Source: Bathynomus jamesi (Eukaryota; Arthropoda; Malacostraca; Isopoda; Cirolanidae). From it: DNA of 64,000 nucleotides. Shown here one piece after another: positions 55,701-64,000 of the stretch. The number at the start of each line of letters is the position of its first letter. The stretch's first letter is position 1. The notes under the pieces were generated by a model. That model ran no database searches. It was given only the letters and a program-made list of their open reading frames with translations, and was not told where the DNA came from. Position numbers and translations under genes: made by a program. The stretch covers positions 750,001 through 814,000 of the forward strand of contig JAJOZX010001080.1 in NCBI GenBank assembly GCA_023014485.1. Direction: 5' to 3'.

Positions 55701-57657
55701 GAATTTTCTGAGACTGAATTTTCTGAGACTGAATTTTCTGAGACTGAATTTTCTGAGACTGAATTTTCTGAGACTGAATTTTCTGAGACTGAATTTTCTG
55801 AGACTGAATTTTCTGAGACTGAATTTCTGAGACTGAATTTTCTGAGACTGAATTTTCTGAGACTGAATTTTCTGAGACTGAATTTTCTGAGACTGAATTT
55901 TCTGAGACTGAATTTTCTGAGACTGAATTTTCTGAGACTGAATTTTCTGAGACTGAATTTTCTGAGACTGAATTTTCTGAGACTGAATTTTCTGAGACTG
56001 AATTTTCTGAGACTGAATTTTCTGAGACTGAATTTTCTGAGACTGAATTTTCTGAGACTGAATTTTCTGAGACTGAATTTTCTGAGACTGAATTTTCTGA
56101 GACTGAATTTTCTGAGACTGAATTTTCTGAGACTGAATTTTCTGAGACTGAATTTTCTGAGACTGAATTTTCTGAGACTGAATTTTCTGAGACTGAATTT
56201 TCTGAGACTGAATTTTCTGAGACTGAATTTTCTGAGACTGAATTTTCTGAGACTGAATTTTCTGAGACTGAATTTTCTGAGACTGAATTTTCTGAGACTG
56301 AATTTTCTGAGACTGAATTTTCTGAGACTGAATTTTCTGAGACTGAATTTTCTGAGACTGAATTTTCTGAGACTGAATTTTCTGAGACTGAATTTTCTGA
56401 GACTGAATTTTCTGAGACTGAATTTTCTGAGACTGAATTTTCTGAGACTGAATTTTCTGAGACTGAATTTTCTGAGACTGAATTTTCTGAGACTGAATTT
56501 TCTGAGACTGAATTTTCTGAGACTGAATTTTCTGAGACTGAATTTTCTGAGACTGAATTTTCTGAGACTGAATTTTCTGAGACTGAATTTTCTGAGACTG
56601 AATTTTCTGAGACTGAATTTTCTGAGACTGAATTTTCTGAGACTGAATTTTCTGAGACTGAATTTTCTGAGACTGAATTTTCTGAGACTGAATTTTCTGA
56701 GACTGAATTTTCTGAGACTGAATTTTCTGAGACTGAATTTTCTGAGACTGAATTTTCTGAGACTGAATTTTCTGAGACTGAATTTTCTGAGACTGAATTT
56801 TCTGAGACTGAATTTTCTGAGACTGAATTTTCTGAGACTGAATTTTCTGAGACTGAATTTTCTGAGACTGAATTTTCTGAGACTGAATTTTCTGAGACTG
56901 AATTTTCTGAGACTGAATTTTCTGAGACTGAATTTTCTGAGACTGAATTTTCTGAGACTGAATTTTCTGAGACTGAATTTTCTGAGACTGAATTTTCTGA
57001 GACTGAATTTCTGAGACTGAATTTTCTGAGACTGAATTTTCTGAGACTGAATTTTCTGAGACTGAATTTTCTGAGACTGAATTTTCTGAGACTGAATTTT
57101 CTGAGACTGAATTTTCTGAGACTGAATTTTCTGAGACTGAATTTTCTGAGACTGAATTTTCTGAGACTGAATTTTCTGAGACTGAATTTTCTGAGACTGA
57201 ATTTTCTGAGACTGAATTTTCTGAGACTGAATTTTCTGAGACTGAATTTTCTGAGACTGAATTTTCTGAGACTGAATTTCTGAGACTGAATTTTCTGAGA
57301 CTGAATTTTCTGAGACTGAATTTTCTGAGACTGAATTTTCTGAGACTGAATTTTCTGAGACTGAATTTTCTGAGACTGAATTTTCTGAGACTGAATTTTC
57401 TGAGACTGAATTTTCTGAGACTGAATTTTCTGAGACTGAATTTTCTGAGACTGAATTTTCTGAGACTGAATTTTCTGAGACTGAATTTTCTGAGACTGAA
57501 TTTTCTGAGACTGAATTTTCTGAGACTGAATTTTCTGAGACTGAATTTTCTGAGACTGAATTTTCTGAGACTGAATTTTCTGAGACTGAATTTTCTGAGA
57601 CTGAATTTTCTGAGACTGAATTTTCTGAGACTGAATTTTCTGAGACTGAATTTTCTG
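52704..57657. repeat. 15-bp satellite, about 330 copies (unit CTGAATTTTCTGAGA)
   Basis: The array is almost perfectly homogeneous for nearly 5 kb. Roughly 20 units lack one T (14 bp), most of them near the two ends and at about 55045, 55825, 57010 and 57277. One unit near 53494 has an extra A. No unit-level subfamilies are obvious in the middle, which suggests recent expansion. All three minus-strand frames lack stops, so a 1660-codon open frame (52695-57677) arises by chance; it is not a gene. The array lies in intron 1 of the zinc-finger gene. Confidence 0.97.
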
Positions 57658-57779
57658 GGGAAGTGGTTTTTGTTCATAGGAACTTAACTTTTACAATGGG
57701 AATCGATGGGAAAATAGGGCTTGATTTATGAACAGGTTTTCAGGAACATAACTCATTCATAAATTGGGGGAGGACTGTA

Positions 57780-58146
57780 CTTTGCTTTTCAAATTTAAAG
57801 TATCTTCAAGATATAAGACTTTAGTAAGTTGTTAAAAATCAACAAGTATATGCAAACCATATAATTTTTGTTTCTTTATGTGGTAATGATATCTTATTAA
57901 TGTAGCATGCACTGTAAATGTGAAACCTCATTTTATAAAGCTTTTATACAATGTTTGAGGTATTTCTGAGTATAAACTGCACACTATGTACCTTTTTCAT
58001 GCTAGCCTATTGCGAAAAAGGGATACTGCAAAATAATGATTAAATAGATTTCATACACAACTCTCTACCAACTTTTTCACACAAAGCTAGACAATAATAT
58101 ATAGTGCCCCTTACTACTGTGGTGGAGAATAACTACAAGAACTAGA
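57780..58146. other. No gene seen
   Basis: AT-rich intronic DNA between two repeat elements. Confidence 0.5.
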
Positions 58147-58515
58147 CCAGTGATTTCCAACCTTTTTATGATGGCGACACACTTTTGATGTATCAAAAAG
58201 GATCCGACACACCATTTATATTTTTAAAATTTATTTATAGAGAAGTTAAAAATATAGTGACAATCAATGAAATAATTAATAGCAATGAGTAAAAAACTAG
58301 CATTGTAAAGAAAACATTTATTTAATGAGATACTTGAGCTTGATGATGATTACATATTTTGTTTATATTTGGAGAAATATGTGATAATTACTAGGTTCTG
58401 CTTAAACAAGTGGTACAGTTATTAAAAATATATGAATGACCTAAACAACTTCAAAACCTTGTATAATTTCATGACACACCTGGGAAAATCAGCGACACAC
58501 TTAAGTGTCACAACA
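58147..58515. mobile_element. Probable hAT MITE remnant
   Basis: 'cagtgatttccaacctttttatgatggcgacacac' at the left is the typical end of a widespread hAT-derived MITE, and 'cgacacacttaagtgtcac' lies near the right. The expected inverse end (ggttggaaatcactg) was not found, so it is truncated. Confidence 0.45.
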
Positions 58516-58859
58516 TATATTTACCCTAACATTGAGTTCATTATCAGTGAAATCTGTTTCTTCTCTACCAGAAAGAACTATCATCCATTCATCTTTGATC
58601 CAATCACTCTGAATATGGTTTCCTTTTCATCACATTCAATACATATTTCCTATATCAATTTATTCCTACATTTAATAAAACTGCCTTATAATCTATTGAT
58701 GCTTTAAAAATGAGTTCATCAATTTAATGCTTTCATAAATGTATTAATAAATAAAATATCAACCTTACTAAAAATCTCTATTCATCAAAAGAATCAAATG
58801 AACTTCAAAATGGTCATATTTTATTTTCCTTATGGCATGAGTAGCAAACTTACACTATA

Positions 58860-60367
58860 CAGTAATCCCTTGTTTTACGTGGGGGTTCCGTGCTTGCGTG
58901 ACCCGCATATAACAAAAAACCACATATATGAGACGATATATTTAAATTTAATTTACCCCAATACATCCATTTACAAGTTACATAGGCTGATATATAACCT
59001 TATTAACAAGTATTAAGCTATAAATAGTTAGTAAATAATATATAATATAATAATATATAACATGTAATATAATAAAAGAAATATAATTTTACTAACCAAA
59101 AATAATAATGATGAACTGGCATGCAATAAAAACGAAAAGGAAAAGGTTTATTGGCAGACTATAGTCCATATGACAAATATTATTAATACACTGACAGTTC
59201 ACATACTAATGGTAGAAATACATATATACAGTAACGTCGAAGTTACGTGGACCTACAGACAGACGTTTTCATACCAAGAATTCCATAGCTTAGAGGACAA
59301 ACGGCAAGACTCATGGATAGCTTGGATAATTGGGTTCATTGATTTTTTAATTCTTTGCATCAGACTGTACTGAGCATGTCTTGTTACCTCCGCAAAGCTC
59401 GGGACATTGCAGGTAGCAAACATTTGCAAAGCTGAGCATCTTCGGGATAATTTATTTAAGAGTCTAAAAGACCTGTTGTACAGCAAATTTAGGGTTCTGC
59501 CAGAACCCTCTTTATAATTCACCCACAGTTGCTGTCCGTATATATTACTGCAGAACAAACAAAAGAGTGTGTCTTTAGCTGGGCTTGTACAAAATTGAAA
59601 GTTCCTTATGGTCACTCAAGGAGCTGGTAATAGTTTGATCCAAATACTTAAACTCTTGTACTTCCTCAATTACTTCACCTTTCATTTTAAACCTAATATC
59701 AGCTGGATGCTTACAGCTTTTAGGATGAAATTGCATAACCTTAGTTTTTGTAACATTAAAAAGAATATGTTTCTGTGAATACACTTCGCAGACTTTTAGT
59801 AGCTGATCCAGACCTTTAACAGAGGGACTTATTAACACCATATCATCGGCATAAACTAAGTTATTTATTTTTGTGTTATCTATATAACATCCCACTGTTG
59901 CCTCATTATGTGAAGCAATTAATCTGTCAATATACACATTAAATAGCATAGGGGAGAGCAAGGAGCCGTGTCTCACCCTTGTTCACACTATCATATGCCT
60001 TACTTATATCTAGGAAACAGCTATAAATAGTTGAATTACTGTCAATGTATTTAGATATTGTTTCTTTAAGTACAGTACATAGATACACAGGTCAGTTGAG
60101 TGGGACCTTTTAAAACCAAACTGATTAGGAGATGTCCATAGGAAATCATTTAATCAGAGTAACAAGAGTTTTTCTAGTAGTTTCGAGAAGCAGGAAGTGA
60201 CAGCAATAAGCCTGTAATTATTGCTGGACAGAACATCTCTGTACTTATTTTTGACCAGGGGCAAGATATATTTATCAGTTCAAATTTAGCATTTTAGGTA
60301 TGGCGTGGCTTCCCTGCATATATGCAAAATCAGGTTTAACACAACCCCATAAAACAAGGGATTACTG
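58860..60367. mobile_element. Tigger/mariner-like element with LINE insertion, in intron 1
   Basis: Ends CAGTAATCCCTTGTTTTA (58860) and TAAAACAAGGGATTACTG (ending 60367) are perfect inverted repeats, flanked by TA (58858-58859, 60368-60369). Sub-terminal 'gcatataac / gcatatatgc' also match. Its right end lies only 35 bp from the exon 1 donor (60402). It encloses a minus-strand LINE fragment and no transposase. Confidence 0.85.
59253..60280 (-). pseudogene. Non-LTR reverse transcriptase fragment inside the Tigger-like element
   Basis: On the minus strand the order is NYRLIAVTSCFSKLLEKLL, FGFKRSHSTDLCIYVL, GSLLSPMLFNVYIDRL, KINNLVYADDMVLISPS (catalytic DD, about 59840), DQLLKVCEVYSQKHILFNVT, EFKYLDQTITS and then a thumb/C-terminal tail ending SSKLWNSWYENVCL. 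Motif order is that of a LINE RT; the clade is uncertain. Several frame changes (about 59975 and 59600) and stops are present. The endonuclease part is missing. Confidence 0.8.
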
Positions 60368-60402
60368 TATAAGAAAACCAATTTTAAATAACTATTTCTT
60401 AC

Positions 60403-60564
60403 CTCCCATTCATCACAGATATTTCCATGGCCAACTGTATCTGCTTTGCAATAATTTGCTTCATAGGAATCAACTTCTTCTTTAATATCAACTTCATCTT
60501 TAATGTTCCAATAAATTTCTCTCAGATCACACTCGCTTTCATCTTTTTTCAGTTTGAAACTCAT
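60403..60564 (-). CDS. Zinc-finger gene, exon 1 (54 codons, start codon)
   Basis: ATG at 60562-60564 opens MSFKLKKDESECDLREIYWN, then IKDEVDIKEEVDSYEANYCK and GNICDEWE, ending at GAG/GTAAGA in phase 0. The acidic IKDEV/IKEEV repeats are possible SUMO-conjugation motifs, common near the N-termini of arthropod zinc-finger proteins. The matching phase-0 exons are at 44386-44607 and 35852-37558. The last exon's tail has a comparable IKDEL...VKEEP stretch. No 5' untranslated exon or promoter could be identified. Linking the three exons over 24 kb is inference from phase and paralogy. Confidence 0.65.
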
Positions 60565-61827
60565 GACATCAATTGAGTGATGGAAAAAACTTCCTTAACA
60601 AGAGTCTCTCTTTAGTTAATAGTTCATTACACTGATGGACACAAAATATTCTCCTGAAAATAATAAAACACTCCCTATATAGAGTGAATGTTGTTGTAAT
60701 CCTTGGGGCTTTGGCCTATACTGATAAAATCATGATAGATTTTACTGAAAACAAAATTTTCAAATTAGAAAGCTCTTATTTTGCTTTTATTATTTCTTTC
60801 AAAGAAGTACTGTATACCTCAACTAATTTAGGAAGGGTTTTAACACATGAGGGTCATTCCAAGCCAAATGGAACAAAAATAGGCATTTTGGGGTTGATCA
60901 TCACCAATCATCACGAAATTTTTTTTGCAAGTAGGCCTAGGGTAGATATACTCAGAAAAAAAAAATTTGTCCAGCTGGGCATTGGGACCCAAGATATGGG
61001 GGCCCAAATTTGGGGGCTGAACGCATAGGGACCAATTTTCAAATGCTTATATCTCTGGTTCTAATTGAGCTAGAGTGTTCATTCTGGTGCCACATTACTC
61101 TAAGTGACTGAATCAAAAAAATAATTAAGGAAAAAAATGAGAAAAAATAAAAAAAAAATGTTGACCCCCCAAAAAAAACAAAATTTCTAGGGACGCCCAA
61201 AAAGGTTATCTGTAACCCAAAAAATTTTTATGCTTGGCTGGGCCTTAGTACTGGCACCACAGCACTCAACGTTGAGTTGGTATTTGCGAATTTTTCAAAT
61301 TTTAGGTGTAAAAATATATAAAATTCAAACATGTTCACAATTTTTATTACATACATACTTCAAAGATTTTATTATACAAGTATTAATAGTTTAATATTAT
61401 TATTTATTTATTAATTACACTGGTCAACAAAGATTTTTCATCAGAGTAAAATTTGTGGTGGCTGGATAGCATTTTTCACGCTGATTCCAAAACTGCATTC
61501 AGGTTTTTTCTAGCACGTATAGTTTTCAAGATGAAGGCATATATATAACTACATAAATTTAACCATTTTAAATAGGCAAAATACTAATATTTCAACATTT
61601 GATTGTGTTTATTTTATTGTGTTTTTTTAGTTTATTCATCTTATTTATTTCAATTATTTTAATTATACATCTTATGTATTTCAGGTGTGAGCTTTTACGT
61701 CTAGCAGCATTGTGATTCAGGCAACAACGCCGTGCTTTGTGTGTCAAAAGATCAGTCCAGTCCAAGAACTTGTGTCAAGTTGGTGTACATTTTTTTTTGA
61801 ATTTATAGTTTGCTCAGGTCAGTCAAC
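60565..61827. other. Upstream region; likely 5' part of a type-1 element
   Basis: No gene. At about 60848 'gagggtcattccaagccaaatgg' could be the terminus of the element carrying the type-1 gene at 61828, followed by low-complexity A- and C-runs (61090-61200). No inverse copy was found before the window ends. Confidence 0.35.
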
Positions 61828-63477
61828 ATGCCTTGACAATGTAAGAATGACCCCAAGTAGTTCTGTTTCATATGCGGCCAAGATAAACCATGGGCGCCAC
61901 ATCAAATCTGTTCTGGCTGTTCAAATGGATTACGTGATTGGCTTAACAAAAAGAAAGCTTCAATGCCATTTGCCATACCCATGATATGGATGGAGCCGAA
62001 AGATCATCATGAAGACTGTTATTTTTGTAGTGTGAACTTAATGGGGTTTTCTGCCAAGAACAAACACCAGATTGTATATCCAAACTTGGATTCAGCACGT
62101 AGACCAGTAAAACATGATGAAACATTGCCCATTCCAATTCCCCCAAGTGATAGGCTAGATTCTATCATAGATGACATGGAAAGTGATGACGGTGCAACTG
62201 GCGTTTCCAGACCATCTACAGAACCAGAGTACACTTTTGAAGGTAGACATTTAGAGCCTAAAAAGTTAACCCAAGGACAGTTGAATGATCTTGTTAGAGA
62301 CTTATCACTGTCTAAAGAGAAATCAGAGCTTCTCGCCTCAAGACTAAAGGAGAACAATTTACTTGAGAACAATGTTCGTATTAGTTACTACAAAAAGCGG
62401 AATTTTGAATTAACAGCATTCTTTTCAGTAGACGGTCCTCTCTGTTATTGCCATGACATCAATGGACTATTTACAGCCATATCTCAGACATATGTGGCAT
62501 CTGAGTGGCGCCTCTTTATTGATTCATCGCAGAGAAGCCTGAAAGCAGTTCTTTTGCATAATGGTAATATAATGCCATCCATCCCCATTGCCCATTCCAT
62601 CCATCTAAAAGAGACATATGACAATATGGATATACTACTTAAGGCAATCAAATACGACAGTCATCAATGGAATGTTTGTGGAGATCTAAAAGTTATAGGA
62701 ATACTTATGGGTATGCAGTCAGGATTCACAAAATTTTGTTGTTTCCTTTGCCTGTGGGACAGTCGTGCCACTATAGAACATTACACCAAAAGTGACTGGC
62801 CACTTAGGTATACATATGTCCCAGGGATAAGCAATGTCCAGTCTGTCCCTTTAGTGGATCCCCAAAAGATCTATCTGCCACCTCTTCACATTAAACTTGG
62901 TTTAATGAAGAATTTTGTTAAAGCAATGGGTAAAGTCAATTCTGAAGAGTTCCAATACCTTTCAAGGAAATTTCCGAAGATTACTGCAGCAAAATTGAAG
63001 GAAGGAATTTTTGTTGGGCCACAAATAAGGGAGGTTTTGAATGACACTGAATTTGAAAAAGTCCTAAGTCCGCTGGAATTGAAGGCTTGGCTGGCGTTCA
63101 AATGGATATGTGAAAACTTTCTTGGAAGCAACAAGTCACCTGCGTATAAGGATGGTGTCAAGAACCTCCTTGATGCATTCAAAGAAATGGAGTGTCGAAT
63201 GTCGTTAAAAATTCACTTCCTGCATTCCCACTTAGATTTCTTTCCTGAAAACCTTGGTGCAGTGAGTGACGAGCAAGGAGAGCGCTTCCATCAAGATATT
63301 CAGATGATGGAGAAGCGCTACCAAGGATATTGGAATGAAAGCATGATGGCGGACCATTGTTGGATGCTGTATCATGACAATCCAGGCCAAATTTCAAAAG
63401 GAAATCACACTCACAGCGCTTTTAATAAAATAATGTATATATTCTTTATTTATAAGTACATTGAATTAGGTATATGA
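61828..63477 (+). pseudogene. Type-1 unclassified transposase-like gene with two premature stops
   Basis: From the ATG at 61828 to the TGA at 63475-63477 there is a single reading frame of 549 codons plus stop, interrupted only by TGA at codon 3 and TAG at codon 11 (at positions where the 47426 copy has Arg and Lys). The Cys-rich N-terminus is shortened by about 30 residues (FCFICGQ joined directly to DKPWAPHQIC). Then come FAIPMIWMEPKDHHEDCYFC, SARRPVKHDETLPIPIPPSD, WRLFIDSSQRSLKAVLLHN, WNVCGDLKVIGILMGMQ, FCCFLCLWDSRATIEHYT, LPPLHIKLGLMKNFVKAM, MSLKIHFLHSHLDFFPENLG, AVSDEQGERFHQDIQMMEKR. An internal Met start (61963) would give a 504-residue protein without stops, so a shorter product is possible. 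Function unknown; see the 47426 copy. Confidence 0.8.
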
Positions 63478-63806
63478 TGTATTTGTTTAGCATTCCTAAG
63501 TGTGATCTATACATTAGGGTGGATCGATTTTACATTTTTTTCGATTTCCATATTCTAATAGAGACAAAAACTTGCGCATGCATGAGAAAATAGCCTCTGC
63601 AAAATCTTACCTTAATAGGTAATCATCTTCCGCCCCCGGCAGAGCGATGAAAATCATATTTTAGTAGTCAAAAACGTATTTTTCTTATAATTTTTAAAAT
63701 ATTTCAATATGTGTGTGTGTTATTTCATGCCTAAGCAACGATATAAATGCTATGGGAAATATATAAATGCATTATTTAAGACAAAGATCCGATCTGAAAG
63801 TATGTA
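63478..63806. other. No gene seen; possible MITE beginning at 63516
   Basis: 'TAGGGTGGATCGATTTT' at about 63516 resembles the start of the 38792 element (TAGGGTGTGTCAATTTT), but no second end is visible. Confidence 0.35.
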
Positions 63807-64000
63807 CAGGGTGTCCGAGAATTATCTGTACAACTTTTGGCTGTTATTAAAAGTCAACCATGAAGTGTAGAAATTCCAGTGTTGTCCCATTTTACAGAGA
63901 ATCTCATTAAGTTTTTTCTGATACCAAGTTTTTTAGAAATTCCAGTGTGTCCGAACATTATCTGTACAATTTCATCTTTTATTAAAATTCTTGATAACAC
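63807..64000 (+). mobile_element. 5' end of a mariner-type element running off the window
   Basis: CAGGGTGTCCGAGAATTATC at 63807 follows TA (63805-63806). A near-copy of this motif (gtgtccgaacattatctgtacaa) recurs inside at about 63948, perhaps a second transposase binding site. No coding part is reached. Confidence 0.7.

Larger units (their letters stand above)
50365..57777. mobile_element. Tigger/mariner-like non-autonomous element, expanded to 7.4 kb by insertions and a satellite
   Basis: Left end CACTCCTCCCCCAATTTA (50365) and right end TAAATTGGGGGAGGACTG (ending 57777) are inverted with one mismatch. TA flanks both (50363-50364, 57778-57779). Sub-terminal text 'gatttacgaac / gttcataaatc' also matches in inverse. 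Inside lie a foldback element, a MITE and the 5-kb satellite. No transposase gene remains. Confidence 0.75.

Noticed and set aside
52704..57657. CRISPR-like array
   Set aside because: Repeats are directly adjacent without unique spacers, and the DNA is eukaryotic.
52695..57677. A 1660-codon open reading frame on the minus strand
   Set aside because: It is created by a 15-bp satellite with no stop codon in any minus-strand frame; changes between KFSLR, SENSV and QSQKI repeats simply follow 14-bp units. No gene signal exists outside the array.
60684..61028. 114-codon plus-strand frame
   Set aside because: Lies in the probable 5' non-coding part of a type-1 element, no recognisable motif, A-rich runs inside.

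Overview
This is eukaryotic nuclear DNA, almost certainly from an arthropod. It is AT-rich, has introns with GT/AG borders, several (TA)n tracts, an interstitial (TTAGG)n-like patch at 50806-50828, and a dense mixture of animal transposons (Tc1/mariner, pogo/Tigger, hAT-like, RTE, CR1/jockey-like and endonuclease-bearing LINEs, a Gypsy LTR element, 5S- and tRNA-headed SINEs). I cannot decide between crustacean and chelicerate from sequence alone. No rRNA gene, functional tRNA gene or prokaryotic-type gene is present.

Only one plausible host gene is visible: a minus-strand C2H2 zinc-finger gene with three phase-0 exons at 60403-60564, 44386-44607 and 35852-37558. Its two introns (about 15.8 and 6.8 kb) are packed with transposons and with a 5-kb 15-bp satellite (52704-57657). 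The last exon appears to end in an intronless copy of a paralogue's exons.

Layout: 1-5344 holds Tc1/mariner remnants, SINEs of three architectures, hairpins and nested MITEs. 5347-9212 holds two plus-strand LINEs (a decayed CR1/jockey-like one and an RTE with endonuclease and RT). 9617-11516 is a broken intron-containing gene of an unclassified hAT-like transposase-like family ('type 2'). 11690-13790 holds two Tc1/mariner copies and a 5S SINE. 15000-35850 is a nested stack: two minus-strand copies of a LINE with a restriction-like endonuclease-type C-terminus, alternating with zinc-finger remnants, interrupted by a CR1 LINE, a hAT MITE, a 198-bp MITE, a near-perfect palindrome, and an 11.3-kb Gypsy element with LTRs at 21109-22431 and 31129-32447.

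38640-43420 is a LINE split exactly, with a 9-bp target duplication, by a 3.9-kb DNA transposon (38792-42700). That transposon carries a type-2 gene (minus) and part of a second unclassified gene ('type 1', plus) in divergent orientation. 46852-49655 is a 2.8-kb element with hAT-like ends and an 8-bp duplication; its only gene is a near-complete type-1 gene. A third type-1 copy lies at 61828-63477.

The strongest candidates for an undescribed system are the two transposase-like protein families and the elements that carry them. Next is the Gypsy element, whose pol contains an OTU-like domain and a second retropepsin-like motif between RNase H and integrase. All family assignments are by eye; no database search was possible.
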